Shown: positions 24,271 to 33,516, counted from the first letter of the stretch. The stretch is 64,000 bases of DNA from WJMT01 sp964456985 (GCA_964456985.1 CAYWDH010000005.1:32057-96056), one strand, 5' to 3'. Numbers and translations are program-made. The notes: generated by a model not told the origin, from the sequence alone.

Positions 24271-24293
24271 CAGCTTTTTTTAAAGGAGGCAAA

Positions 24294-25226
24294 ATGAGTA
24301 AAAACAAATTGTGGAGTCTATTGGTTATTACTTCATTTGTTTTTTTTAGTCTTCCCGCGGCTTCAAGCGCAGACGAGATCACATTTCCTCAGATCGTTCA
24401 GAGCCAAACCAATCATAACAGCATTAAATTAGGTCTCAGACTTACGGGAGGCGCATCTCTGCTTTCGAACAACGACTTCAATGACCACTTGCAGTCATAT
24501 AATGACGCGGTTGATCTTATTCCCTATTTATCAGCAGACTCTGACTTCGAAATGATTAAAATGGGAATGGACTTCAGCGGGGAGATATTGATAAGCTTCA
24601 TGCCCAACTTCAGCATTGGTATCGGAGCCGGATATCTCTCAGCAGAAAAAGAAACCTCTAAGGAATTCGATATCTTTGGAATGCAAACAGCAGACTTCAC
24701 TTATCATCCGAAATTCTCTGCTATTCCCATTACTTTCAGCTTATACTACGGAGTTCCCGTGGGAGGCTTTATGAAGGTCATGCTGAACGCCGGCATTGGA
24801 TACTACCTGGGGACAGTGAGTTTCTACTCTTATATTAAGGAAAGTTATTTAACAGATTGGATGGATGAAACAGATGACTGGAGCGCCAATTCCAATGTCC
24901 TGGGATTCCACGGAGGGATCGATCTGGAATTCGGCATCGCACCCAATTTAGCCCTCGTTGTAGGAGCCAAAGGACGATATGCCAAATTGACAGACCTGAC
25001 CGGCGATATGGATTATGAGTACGACACAAGCTATGGGTATTCGGAATCAGAAACATATGAAGACCAGACCCTCTGGTATGGTTACGAAGAAGTTTGGCCA
25101 GGAAACGAATTTCCTTTCTTAACTCTTTCGGAAACTAAACCCACTGGTTCTTATTCTGATGTGCGCAAAGCAGAGGTCAATCTCAGCGGGATTGTGTTTC
25201 AGGCCGGGATAAAAATCACCTTTTAG
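24294..25226 (+). CDS. Outer-membrane beta-barrel paralog 2 of 4
   Basis: A 310-aa paralog of the preceding gene, 23 bp downstream with an aaaggagg site. It begins MSKNKLW like paralog 1, so these two are closest at the N-terminus. It shares the FEMIKMGMDFSGEILISFMPNFSIGIGAGY block, the HGGIDLEF block and the terminal GIVFQAGIKITF. The divergent parts are the putative loops (DIFGMQTADFTYHP, SYIKESYLTDWMDETDD, GYEEVWPGNEFPF). It is likely surface-exposed; the ligand is unknown. Confidence 0.8.
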   Translation: MSKNKLWSLLVITSFVFFSLPAASSADEITFPQIVQSQTNHNSIKLGLRLTGGASLLSNNDFNDHLQSYNDAVDLIPYLSADSDFEMIKMGMDFSGEILISFMPNFSIGIGAGYLSAEKETSKEFDIFGMQTADFTYHPKFSAIPITFSLYYGVPVGGFMKVMLNAGIGYYLGTVSFYSYIKESYLTDWMDETDDWSANSNVLGFHGGIDLEFGIAPNLALVVGAKGRYAKLTDLTGDMDYEYDTSYGYSESETYEDQTLWYGYEEVWPGNEFPFLTLSETKPTGSYSDVRKAEVNLSGIVFQAGIKITF

Positions 25227-25314
25227 CACCGCGCAATACATATTTAGTTATCTATAAAAAATATTGCCTTCTTTTTTGAGAAGGACTATTATATACAGCC
25301 AGAAAGGAGGAACC
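25227..25314 (+). repeat. 88-bp intergenic spacer repeat, copy 1
   Basis: Nearly identical to 26,227-26,314. It contains a ccttct-ttttg-agaagg hairpin (25,267-25,284) and the ribosome-binding site of the next gene. Confidence 0.8.
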
Positions 25315-26226
25315 TTGAAAAGAAACACATTTTATATTTTTCTAACAATTATCTTTTTTATTTTTCTTATTCTGCCCGTGACAGCCGCAGCAGACGATAC
25401 CCCACAGCTCCCACAGCTACAGGCCAACCAGAGCAGTGTTACATTCGGTCTTAGGATCACAGGAGGCTGTTTCCCTCTGATGAGAAACGATATCAATGAC
25501 CATTTACAGTCATACAATGACTATTATAACGACACCACCGTAACAGTGGGCTCTGAGTTCGAAATGATCAAGATGGGAATGGACTTCAGCGGGGAAATAT
25601 TGATAAGCTTTATGCCCAACTTCAGCATTGGTATCGGAGCCGGGTATATCTCTGCCGGAAAAGAAACGACTCTGGAACTGAGCGACACAATGTACTCCGC
25701 AGACTATACGTACAACCCGAAATTTTCCGTTATACCCATTACGTTAAGCTTTTACTACGGGATTCCCATAGGAAGCTCTATACAGGTCGTACTGAACGCC
25801 GGCCTCGGATACTACCTGGGAACAGTGAATTTCGATCATATTTATTTTGGAGATGTAGGTTCCTATACATATGAAGAATCATACATCTGGAGCGCTCAGT
25901 CCAATGCATTCGGCTTCCACGGAGGGATTGACCTGGAACTCGGCATCGCGCGTAATGTAGCCCTGGTTGTAGGAGCCAAAGGGAGGTACGCCAAACTGAC
26001 CGACCTGACAGGCGATGAGGATTATGAATTTACTACAAGTTATGGGTATTCGTCCTCATCAACATACGAAGACATGACTCTCTGGTATTATATCTATGAT
26101 GAGGAATTGCCACTGGCAGAGCTTTGGGAAAATAAGCCCACAGGCATGTATGTGTCTGATGCACGTAAGGCAGAGGTGAATCTCAGCGGCTTGACTTTTC
26201 TAGCGGGCATAAAGATCTCTTTTTAG
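25315..26226 (+). CDS. Outer-membrane beta-barrel paralog 3 of 4
   Basis: A 303-aa paralog. I use the TTG at 25315, because gaaaggagga is placed 5 bases before it; the reading frame extends 17 codons upstream into what is clearly a shared intergenic spacer. The signal peptide (FYIFLTIIFFIFLILPVTAAAD) is nearly the same as in paralog 4 and different from paralogs 1-2. The barrel blocks are conserved and the last strand is LTFLAGIKISF. The TTG start should give lower expression than the ATG of paralog 4. Confidence 0.8.
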   Translation: MKRNTFYIFLTIIFFIFLILPVTAAADDTPQLPQLQANQSSVTFGLRITGGCFPLMRNDINDHLQSYNDYYNDTTVTVGSEFEMIKMGMDFSGEILISFMPNFSIGIGAGYISAGKETTLELSDTMYSADYTYNPKFSVIPITLSFYYGIPIGSSIQVVLNAGLGYYLGTVNFDHIYFGDVGSYTYEESYIWSAQSNAFGFHGGIDLELGIARNVALVVGAKGRYAKLTDLTGDEDYEFTTSYGYSSSSTYEDMTLWYYIYDEELPLAELWENKPTGMYVSDARKAEVNLSGLTFLAGIKISF

Positions 26227-26314
26227 CACCGCGCAATACACATTTACTTATCTCTGAAAAATATTGCCTTCTTTTTTAAGAGGGACTATCATATACAGCC
26301 AGAAAGGAGGAACC
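26227..26314 (+). repeat. 88-bp intergenic spacer repeat, copy 2
   Basis: Same length as copy 1 with a handful of changes. The hairpin is kept through a wobble pair (ccttct with agaggg). Confidence 0.8.
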
Positions 26315-27244
26315 ATGAAGAAAAAGATACTTTATATTTTTCTAACAATTGCCTTTTTTGTTTTTCTTATTCTGCCCGTGACAGCCGCAGCAGATGATAC
26401 TTCCCAGCTCACTCAGGGACAGGCTAATCAGAGCGGGATTAAATTAGGTCTCAGGATCACAGGGGGCGGTTTCCCGCTGATGAGAAACGATTTTAATGAC
26501 CATTTACAGTCTTGCAATGACTATTATGAAGATTTGGCAATTTACACAGTGAACTCCGAGTTCGAAATGATCAAGATGGGAATGGACTTCAGCGGGGAAA
26601 TGCTGGTCAGCTTCATGCCCAACTTCAGCATTGGTATCGGGGCCGGATATCTCTTAGTCGAAAAAGAAACGACTGCGGAACTGAGCGATACAACATGGAA
26701 CGAAGACGAAATATACAATATAAAATTTTCCGTTATACCCATTACTCTAAGCTTTTATTACGGGATTCCCTTGGGAAGCTCCATGAAGATCGTAATGAAT
26801 GCAGGTCTCGGATATTACCTGGGAACAGTAGATTTCGATTATTCGTTTGAGGGAGATTCAGGTATCTATACATACGAAGCCACAGATGCCTGGAGCGCTC
26901 AGTCCAATGCATTCGGCTTTCACGGAGGGATTGACCTGGAACTCGGCATCGCGCGCAATTTATTCCTGATTGTAGGGGCCAAAGGACGATATGCGAAATT
27001 GACCGATCTGACCGGTACCGAGAAATATGAATACAACAGAAGCGACGGGTTTTCGTTCTCTTTTTCAGATGAAGGCGAGACCCTCTGGTACGGAGATTAT
27101 GAGAGTACAGCAACAGGCAAAAAATCCCCGTGGTTAGAGCTAGCAATAAATAAACCCTCAACCTCTTATTGGTCTAATGTGCGCAAAGCCGAGGCAAATC
27201 TCAGCGGGATTGTGTTTCAAGCAGGGATAAAAATCACTTTTTAG
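26315..27244 (+). CDS. Outer-membrane beta-barrel paralog 4 of 4
   Basis: A 309-aa paralog, closest to paralog 3: the signal peptide and the 88-bp upstream spacer are almost identical, pointing to a recent duplication that included the spacer. It starts at ATG 26315 with aaaggagga upstream. It shares the EMIKMGMDFSGE..VSFMPNFSIGIGAGY block and ends in GIVFQAGIKITF. The putative loops (SDTTWNEDEIYN, SFEGDSGIYTYEATD, FSFSDEGETLWYGDYES) are unique. Confidence 0.8.
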   Translation: MKKKILYIFLTIAFFVFLILPVTAAADDTSQLTQGQANQSGIKLGLRITGGGFPLMRNDFNDHLQSCNDYYEDLAIYTVNSEFEMIKMGMDFSGEMLVSFMPNFSIGIGAGYLLVEKETTAELSDTTWNEDEIYNIKFSVIPITLSFYYGIPLGSSMKIVMNAGLGYYLGTVDFDYSFEGDSGIYTYEATDAWSAQSNAFGFHGGIDLELGIARNLFLIVGAKGRYAKLTDLTGTEKYEYNRSDGFSFSFSDEGETLWYGDYESTATGKKSPWLELAINKPSTSYWSNVRKAEANLSGIVFQAGIKITF

Positions 27245-27284
27245 CACTGAAGGCAGGATAAACTCAATATGAGTGATCTTCCTT

Positions 27285-28421
27285 TTATAAAAGAGAGGAA
27301 ATCGACCCTTTAATCACAAACAACAATTTGCCAATATCTTTTTTTTCAGCCAGTTCAGGTTGTTTAAAAGCCAGAGGTTTATCAATGATTCCATTTTCCA
27401 CCAGATATTCCATAAATTCCCACATCCACTCATGGTAAACAACTACAAAGGCCGCTTCTTTGTCAGAAAAACCATATTCTTTTTGAAGTGCATCAAGGTC
27501 CAAGTTCTGATTCACGAAACCCACTATCTTTGCTGCCATGGACTGGCAGGCTAGAAATACAGGATCATCCAATTTCATCTCAATCACTGGGACTGTCATA
27601 TGTCCTTGCTCATCCACGACCCCATAAGGCAGCAGCTGGCTGATAAGGTCATCATCAACAATCTTCCCGTATTCATCCAGTTGTTTCTGCATGGAGTAGA
27701 GATTTTCCCAGTAAAAAACATTCTGTATTTTTTTCTGCGGCCCGTCGCTCCAGTTGAGCAGCACAAATGTCTTTTCACCCATGGCAATGTTTGTCCCGCA
27801 TCTAAAATCTCTTTTTGGGTAGTATGCCCAATAAATGCCGTCAAAAAGAGGCCTTTCCTCTGTTAAAGAAAATTCTTTGACCAAGCCCTGAGCCCTAAAC
27901 GGAAACCACACCAGTCCGTCAACCACACAGGAAAACAGCACGCTGAAAACATGGTCCGGGTACCCTTGGGTGAATAAAATTTCCTTAAGCTGATGGATAT
28001 CATCCTTAAGAACAGGCTCAATATCCCGGGCTAATTGGCGGAGATATGGAATAAGCTTCTGTTTCTCCTTGGCTCCGAGAATGGGCATGATCGTTTTAAT
28101 GGTATCGCCTTCATAGTCAATAAACCTCATGGCGCGGAGAAGCATTAATTGACTCTCCGTGAATTTGATATCCATTTCTCTTAATTCTTTCTTTGTTTTG
28201 CTTTCCAGACATGTCAGCAGAATCTCCCAATTGTTGTCTGCATGAACGACATGGTCCGGAGAAATGATCTCCTGACCTCCGGAATACCTTAAGAACTCAT
28301 AATCTCCGATATCCGGAGGATATCCTTCCTTAACAGTATTTGTCTTTGTTTCCATACAGGTATTGACGGAAAGCAACAATAAGGCCAATAAAAAAATCGG
28401 GATATAACATAATCGTTTCAT
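27285..28421 (-). CDS. Exported/lipoprotein-like protein of unknown function
   Basis: A 378-aa protein with an N-terminal signal (KRLCYIPIFLLALLLLSVNTCMET); the Cys at 22 is preceded by a non-canonical lipobox, so lipidation is uncertain. The rest is soluble, rich in acidic and aromatic residues, with helical segments (FTESQLMLLRAMRFIDYEGD, KLIPYLRQLARDIEPVLKDD) and a strand-rich middle (VVDGLVWFPF, YWAYYPKRDFRCGTNIAMGEKTFVLLNWS). No known domain is recognised. The start overlaps the upstream Fe-S gene's stop by 4 bp (ATGA), so the two are translated from one message and probably act together. Confidence 0.6.
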   Translation of the reverse strand: MKRLCYIPIFLLALLLLSVNTCMETKTNTVKEGYPPDIGDYEFLRYSGGQEIISPDHVVHADNNWEILLTCLESKTKKELREMDIKFTESQLMLLRAMRFIDYEGDTIKTIMPILGAKEKQKLIPYLRQLARDIEPVLKDDIHQLKEILFTQGYPDHVFSVLFSCVVDGLVWFPFRAQGLVKEFSLTEERPLFDGIYWAYYPKRDFRCGTNIAMGEKTFVLLNWSDGPQKKIQNVFYWENLYSMQKQLDEYGKIVDDDLISQLLPYGVVDEQGHMTVPVIEMKLDDPVFLACQSMAAKIVGFVNQNLDLDALQKEYGFSDKEAAFVVVYHEWMWEFMEYLVENGIIDKPLAFKQPELAEKKDIGKLLFVIKGSISSLL

Positions 28422-29401
28422 AATGATTCCTCCTTTTTAGCACGAATCAATTTAATGGCTGACTGAGGGCAGTGATATGAACAGAGGCCGCATCCGAAGC
28501 ATATACCCTCGTTTATAACGATATTCTCATTTTCGAACGTCACGGCTCCGAACATGCACTTATCAACGCATAACCCACATAAATCACAGAGTTCGGCTGA
28601 AAGCCTGGCAATGAATCCGGACCTGCCCATTGACGTGAATATACCGAATTTTTTCAATCCCTGAATATACATGCAACAACAATCACAGCAATTGCAGAGA
28701 TACTCCGGATTCTCTACATCATTGATAGTATGAACCAGATCATGATGCCGGGCTTTATCCAGAATTTCAAGAGCCTTCTGAACACTTATTTCTTTTCCGA
28801 TTTTCCGACTGATGAAAAATTCAGCCTTATCATTTAATGAGAGGCAAACATCTAAAGGTTTATCACAGTTTCTGTATGTGGACCTGCATAAGCAGTTGAC
28901 AACTGCGATCTTCGGGGAATCTCGGATATAAGATTGAGCTTGATAAAACGGGATGAGCTGTCTTTTATCTTCAATGGTGACCTCAATGGGCAGGACTCTG
29001 TATACCGGCCGTTCGCTTTCGTTCATCTCTTTGAGTGCCCAATCAGTTATACACTCCTGGATAAGAGACTTCTCATTATGAGATAATTGGTGATATTCAG
29101 AGCTGTTTATGATGAATCTTTTAAGAATGCCTTCAAGAGTACAGCTGGTATAGAATTTCTCCTTCTGTTTTATGTGCTGATTCAAATAACCCTTTTCAAA
29201 GGATGACTGCAGTATGTTTGCTGGCAGATCAGGAAACCTTAAAAAAAGCTCAGAAGCTTTGACTTTTTTATCGGCAAGATAACTCAGGAGAGTAATTTCA
29301 TCCTTTGATAAAATTTTGGGAATAACATTTTCCAGTCTCTCGGGAACTCTAAATATAGTTAAAAAGACTTGCAGGATTTGGTTCTTTTCTGATTGGCTCA
29401 T
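28418..29401 (-). CDS. 4Fe-4S ferredoxin-type protein with extra Cys-rich region
   Basis: A 327-aa cytoplasmic protein. The C-terminal 60 residues carry two 4Fe-4S motifs: CDLCGLCVDKC..GA and CFGCGLCSYHCP. Upstream, residues about 168-190 (CLCRSTYRNCDKPLDVC) and about 235-246 (CNCCDCCCMY) hold additional cysteines that could bind another cluster. The N-terminal half is helical (wHTH-like LLSYLADKKVKASELFLRFPDLP). The layout resembles ferredoxin proteins with CLCR..C..PLDVC found in anaerobes, proposed to move electrons to unknown partners. It is translationally coupled to the exported protein that follows. Confidence 0.75.
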   Translation of the reverse strand: MSQSEKNQILQVFLTIFRVPERLENVIPKILSKDEITLLSYLADKKVKASELFLRFPDLPANILQSSFEKGYLNQHIKQKEKFYTSCTLEGILKRFIINSSEYHQLSHNEKSLIQECITDWALKEMNESERPVYRVLPIEVTIEDKRQLIPFYQAQSYIRDSPKIAVVNCLCRSTYRNCDKPLDVCLSLNDKAEFFISRKIGKEISVQKALEILDKARHHDLVHTINDVENPEYLCNCCDCCCMYIQGLKKFGIFTSMGRSGFIARLSAELCDLCGLCVDKCMFGAVTFENENIVINEGICFGCGLCSYHCPQSAIKLIRAKKEESL

Positions 29402-29463
29402 CCCGTCATCTCAAAATTTTTCCTGCGTTTTGTTCAAAGTTATATGTTATGCTTGCCATAGAG

Positions 29464-30240
29464 TCAACTCGATGCAAACCTGACGAACTTTTTGCGGCTG
29501 AAGACAACAAAGACCAAAACAAGACTCAGAATAAGACCGATCGTGGTTATGAGTGTTATCTCATTGAGATGAGCTTTGATCATCTCTTCATTGATCAAGG
29601 CATCCATGGAACCGGCAATGAAAAAATGAAAAGAAACACAGGCCCATAAGTTCCCTTTAGTTTTATAAAAAATATAACCAATAGGAAACGACATCAAAAA
29701 TCCGGCTGTTACTGAAATTAATATTTCATTTATATTATGCCCTATAATGAGGTTTGACAGGTGTGCCGGGCCAAAAAACAGTCCGGTGATCAGGGCGGCT
29801 GTATACCATTTCGTAACATTTGCAGCATTATTGAACAGCACTCCCCTAAAAAGTCCTTCCTCAAACAAACCAGGGCCGATCAATGCTATGAGAAGCATTA
29901 ACATAGAATGCACGGAAAACCGGATGGGGACTTTATAAATCACACATCCCATAATCCATGACAGAACAAACGGCAGTGAAGCAGTAAACCCGGCAAGAAA
30001 AGGCCTAATTATTTTTTTCTTCAATCCTATAAAGGAGATTACTTTTGTAATGCTTTTTGTGTAAAAGATCACAACTCCGGCAAACAAAACAGCTAATCTA
30101 ATCAGATACACGAAAAAACCGTCAGCAAAAATTCTCACGGCTGGAAAAACATCTCTGAACAACAAATTAAATCCGGTTATGGCTACTAAATAAATAACCA
30201 ATGAGACTAAAATTGCCTTAATGATATATTTTGCTTTCAT
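29464..30240 (-). CDS. CPBP-family intramembrane metalloprotease
   Basis: A 258-aa membrane protein with about seven hydrophobic segments. CPBP (CAAX/Abi) landmarks: motif 1 FEEGLFRG (EExxxR), motif 2 FFGPAHLSN and motif 3 FHFFIAGSMDALI with the last His. The Glu and His residues bind zinc inside the membrane. Substrates of bacterial members are mostly unknown (prenylated or bacteriocin-like peptides). I use the internal Met at 30240 (MKAKYIIKAILV); the frame extends six codons further up, to 30258. The upstream MBL-rhodanese gene ends at 30243 near the start, so the genes are coupled. Confidence 0.8.
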   Translation of the reverse strand: MKAKYIIKAILVSLVIYLVAITGFNLLFRDVFPAVRIFADGFFVYLIRLAVLFAGVVIFYTKSITKVISFIGLKKKIIRPFLAGFTASLPFVLSWIMGCVIYKVPIRFSVHSMLMLLIALIGPGLFEEGLFRGVLFNNAANVTKWYTAALITGLFFGPAHLSNLIIGHNINEILISVTAGFLMSFPIGYIFYKTKGNLWACVSFHFFIAGSMDALINEEMIKAHLNEITLITTIGLILSLVLVFVVFSRKKFVRFASS

Positions 30241-30242
30241 TT

Positions 30243-31574
30243 TCATCTCTTCTGCCATTCCTGCCAGCCTCCCTGGAAGCGAAAAACATTTTTATAACCT
30301 AAAGTCACTGCCCACCGGGCTGCAAGAGGACTTCGAGTGCAATCGGTCCGCCGGCAGTAAAAAATGACCTCTTCATTTTTATTTTGAGGGAGATAGTTTA
30401 AAAGTTCTTCCATTTTTGTTTTTGACATATATTCTTCGCCCGATAACCTGTCGATCAACACAAAGTCAATTTTCTCATTTTGGCTTTTTATGATCTTTTC
30501 CAGTTCTGCCTTAACTCTTGTGTTTTGATCAAATTCGAACGAATCTATGGAAACATTCAATGCTCCCGGGATATGACCAGCTTCATACTCTTCGGGGGGC
30601 CTGCAGTCAATTAAAGTGAATTTTTCCTTATCAACAATTTTTTTAAACAACTGCTGACCGCTGATCAATGCATAGCCGCATTGAGCTTCGGATTGTTTAT
30701 CGCTTGTAACATCATAAGCTTTACCATGCATAAATTGATTCCCTAATTTTTCTTTTAAGAAATTGATATTTCTGTCGATTTCATCCTTTGAACAAATTTC
30801 CCCATGACCTGGAACTATATTGAGGATGTCGAGTTCTTTCAGACGTTCAAGCTGGCTTATCCATGTTTTCCATTCTTCCGCTCCTCCAAACTGAGTCGCC
30901 AGGGCTGTTCCTTCATAGATGGTATCGCCTGCGAAAAGGGTCTTGGATGAAGAGTGATAAACTGATATTTCATCAGGAACATGCCCTGGAGTGACTAAAA
31001 GATGGATTTCATCTCCGTCAATATGAAGTACTGTATCCTGTTCAATGGTCCTATCGGGCTGATAAAGGATGACATCACCCAATATTTCATCAGCCTGTTC
31101 TGAATCCCAACCCATTTTATCTGCAATAAACTTCTTATAAAATCCATTATCACCCTGAAGCTCATCGACAACTTCTTTATGGGCGATGATTTCAGCCCCT
31201 TTGTCCTTAAAAATGCGCATCCCAAACACATGATCAGAATGATGATGAGTGAGAATCAGGTAAATTTTCTTATAGCCTTTCATGTGTGCCCGGGCAGTTT
31301 CCCAGAGAAACTTTGCTGACGCAATGGTTTGTCCTGAATCAATGAAGATAACGCTTTCTGATGTAAAAATAATTCCTGCATTGGTTGTGAATCCTTTTTC
31401 TATGGCCGTATGATACAACCCGGTTATTGCCAAGACATTTTCACTCAATTGATGGACATAAGGATTTCCTAAGCCCGGTTTTATTGTTTCCTGTTCACTG
31501 CAAAAAAGAATGCAAGGTAATATCAAGCTGAGTATCATTAACAAGGGAAAAATTATAATATGTATCTTTTTCAC
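30243..31574 (-). CDS. Exported MBL-fold hydrolase fused to a rhodanese domain
   Basis: A 443-aa protein. A signal peptide (IHIIIFPLLMILSLILPCILF) leads into a metallo-beta-lactamase domain (about 35-290) with HHHSDH (110-115, the HxHxDH zinc motif), TPGHVPDEIS and NIVPGHGE. The C-terminal rhodanese domain (about 320-443) has LIDCRPPEEYEAGHIPGALNV and the active-site loop YCRRTDCTRSPLAA with catalytic Cys candidates. The fusion resembles persulfide-dioxygenase-type proteins (ETHE1 plus rhodanese), but those are cytoplasmic; here both domains appear to be exported. Sulfur or thiol-ester chemistry in the periplasm is plausible but unproven. Confidence 0.8.
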   Translation of the reverse strand: MKKIHIIIFPLLMILSLILPCILFCSEQETIKPGLGNPYVHQLSENVLAITGLYHTAIEKGFTTNAGIIFTSESVIFIDSGQTIASAKFLWETARAHMKGYKKIYLILTHHHSDHVFGMRIFKDKGAEIIAHKEVVDELQGDNGFYKKFIADKMGWDSEQADEILGDVILYQPDRTIEQDTVLHIDGDEIHLLVTPGHVPDEISVYHSSSKTLFAGDTIYEGTALATQFGGAEEWKTWISQLERLKELDILNIVPGHGEICSKDEIDRNINFLKEKLGNQFMHGKAYDVTSDKQSEAQCGYALISGQQLFKKIVDKEKFTLIDCRPPEEYEAGHIPGALNVSIDSFEFDQNTRVKAELEKIIKSQNEKIDFVLIDRLSGEEYMSKTKMEELLNYLPQNKNEEVIFYCRRTDCTRSPLAARWAVTLGYKNVFRFQGGWQEWQKR

Positions 31575-31649
31575 AAGAAATTCCTCACAAAACGCCTCCT
31601 AAATAAGCATTGGTTAAAAAAACATGCCGATATATGACAATCAGTGACT

Positions 31650-33074
31650 CTATTGTTTTTTCCTTATTTTCTCCAGAATATCTTTATACTTCCGTGATTC
31701 TTTTAAATCATCAAAATAGGGACTGTTTTGGACTGCGGATAAGTCATTAAAGTTGTTTTTGACCGCGAGGTCTAAATATTCAAGCGCTGATTTTTTATCT
31801 TTATTCAGGGCATAAGCCTGAGCTAAATCGAACAATACAAGCTTGTAGACATCTTCGTTTCCCTGACTAGCCTTAACAGCAATCTCAAACAAAATCACGG
31901 CTTTAGAGGGCTGGTTGTTTTTTAAATGTTGGTTTCCGGTTTGAGCTGCCCTCACAAATATTAAGTGCAGAAGACGCACCGCAAGACTTTGGTCTTCCAA
32001 ACGACTTTCTGCTTGCGCTTCCTCTAAAAGATAATCCAGTTCCATTTTTGTGAACAGCTCTTCAAAGTCATTATAGTCTTGAGGTGTTTTTTCAATATTA
32101 TTAAAAATGTTACCGCAGGTCCTTATGATACTGGCTTCTCTTTTTTGACGTTCATTTTCGTCTCGAACAAACTGCTTATATGGTTCACTCTCTTCCAGGC
32201 GGTTTATTTTTTCTTCTATACCGGAAATATCTCTAAGTCCGCTGAAAAGCGAAGATATACCCTGATAGCTCAAAACAGCCCAATAAATTTTTCCTTGTGC
32301 CTCAAGATTCTCAGCAGTATGGATCTTTTTTTTATAAACTTTTTCTATTTCCTCGTTGTCTCGCGGAATGACATCCTGCTTCATTCTCATTATTTCCATC
32401 CATTCCAGGGCAGAAAGGCAAACATCAGAAGGCGGCCAACTATGTGTTCCTTCGAAAAAATGGATATAATGTTTGATTCCTGCCTGGTCCAACTGCTTGT
32501 CCAGCATGACCATCTCTCTATAATTGAAGTCAGCGATCCCTACCGTTCCATAATACACAGACGGGTTCATCTCATCGAGCTTAAATCCTACGGGAATCCC
32601 CGCTCCGCAGCCAATGATGCCCGCAACTGGTTTGTTGATCGTTTGGGAAAATATAACCGCTGCCCGGGCTCCTCCAGAAAAACCAGTGCTGTAAATGCTT
32701 TTTTTATCTATATTGAAACGGTTTTCGGTATCATCCCATATGATCTGCATTGCCTGGAAAATCTCTTCCCACGGGCCGTTTTTAATATTGTTTGAACCCA
32801 CCACAATGATACCGTACTCTTCAGCGGCTTCTTTGAAATGTTCGACCGGCACTTTTCCTCTGGCCGAAGGGTCAAAAGCAAAAAGTATAGGCCATGATTT
32901 GTCCGGAGTGTATTCTTGAGGCAAATAGAGAGCATAGCTTTGAGATGGAAAATGCTGGCATACTACCTTGTCTATGATTTTTCCCTTTTCAAACGCAGAC
33001 TGTAAGGGGAAAGTCCTTCCTCCTACCGGAAAGAGAAGGAATAAAACTCCAAGTAAAAAAAGTTTGTTTTTCAT
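31650..33074 (-). CDS. Exported alpha/beta-hydrolase with C-terminal TPR region
   Basis: A 474-aa protein. A signal peptide (KNKLFLLGVLFLLFPVGGRTFP) is followed by an esterase domain similar to PHB depolymerase/feruloyl-esterase-like hydrolases: YALYLPQEYTPDKSWPILFAFDPS, the nucleophile elbow GFSGG (Ser about residue 134), and a late His in EGTHSWPP. Residues about 250-470 are helical and TPR-like (VILFEIAVKASQGNEDVYKLVLFDLAQAYALNKDKKSALEYLDLAV). It probably acts as an ester-cleaving enzyme in the envelope. It lies 75 bp upstream of the MBL-rhodanese gene on the same strand, in a likely shared transcript. Confidence 0.7.
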   Translation of the reverse strand: MKNKLFLLGVLFLLFPVGGRTFPLQSAFEKGKIIDKVVCQHFPSQSYALYLPQEYTPDKSWPILFAFDPSARGKVPVEHFKEAAEEYGIIVVGSNNIKNGPWEEIFQAMQIIWDDTENRFNIDKKSIYSTGFSGGARAAVIFSQTINKPVAGIIGCGAGIPVGFKLDEMNPSVYYGTVGIADFNYREMVMLDKQLDQAGIKHYIHFFEGTHSWPPSDVCLSALEWMEIMRMKQDVIPRDNEEIEKVYKKKIHTAENLEAQGKIYWAVLSYQGISSLFSGLRDISGIEEKINRLEESEPYKQFVRDENERQKREASIIRTCGNIFNNIEKTPQDYNDFEELFTKMELDYLLEEAQAESRLEDQSLAVRLLHLIFVRAAQTGNQHLKNNQPSKAVILFEIAVKASQGNEDVYKLVLFDLAQAYALNKDKKSALEYLDLAVKNNFNDLSAVQNSPYFDDLKESRKYKDILEKIRKKQ

Positions 33075-33118
33075 TCGTTTCTTTAAAATTATACGGATTG
33101 GTTATAAATATCAAATCC

Positions 33119-33481
33119 TCACATAGATTTTTTTTTGAACTGAATCCCGTGTTTTTTGATTTTCTCATGAAGAGTGGTGTAATTGATTCCCAGCATCTCT
33201 GAGGCCAGCTTCTGGCTGCCGTTCATCTCAGATAAAATCCTGACTAAAAAAGCTCTTTCCAGCTGGTCCATGAGTTCTCGAAACGAGATTTCATTCTTTA
33301 TACAGAAGTACTCAAGGAAATTACTCAGGAAATCCTGTTTTGACATTCCGCTTTCCCTCTGATTGTGTTCATCGATGAAATCCCTGAACAGCTCATTGAA
33401 CTTTTTCACATCTTTGTTTTTGCTGCCGCTAAAAGCATACTCATGCTTCTTCTTATTGAATAAGGACACCCTCGAATTCAT
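33119..33481 (-). CDS. Fis-type helix-turn-helix protein
   Basis: A 120-aa DNA-binding protein. The C-terminal 45 residues (LERAFLVRILSEMNGSQKLASEMLGINYTTLHEKIKKHGIQ) match the Fis/NtrC HTH_8 domain. The N-terminal part is basic and then helical (VKKFNELFRDFIDEHNQRESGMSKQDFLSNFLEYF). No receiver or AAA+ domain is present. It follows a stand-alone receiver gene by 35 bp, so the two together resemble an NtrC-family regulator without its ATPase, split into two proteins. It may repress or bend DNA at promoters controlled by the NtrC-type regulator encoded nearby. Confidence 0.75.
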   Translation of the reverse strand: MNSRVSLFNKKKHEYAFSGSKNKDVKKFNELFRDFIDEHNQRESGMSKQDFLSNFLEYFCIKNEISFRELMDQLERAFLVRILSEMNGSQKLASEMLGINYTTLHEKIKKHGIQFKKKSM

Positions 33482-33516
33482 TTTTCTCCCCCTTTTCTAT
33501 CCATGGATAAGCTCTT

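Noticed and set aside
32079..32795. A 238-codon plus-strand frame
   Set aside because: Exactly opposite the esterase-TPR gene, no family resemblance and no start signal.
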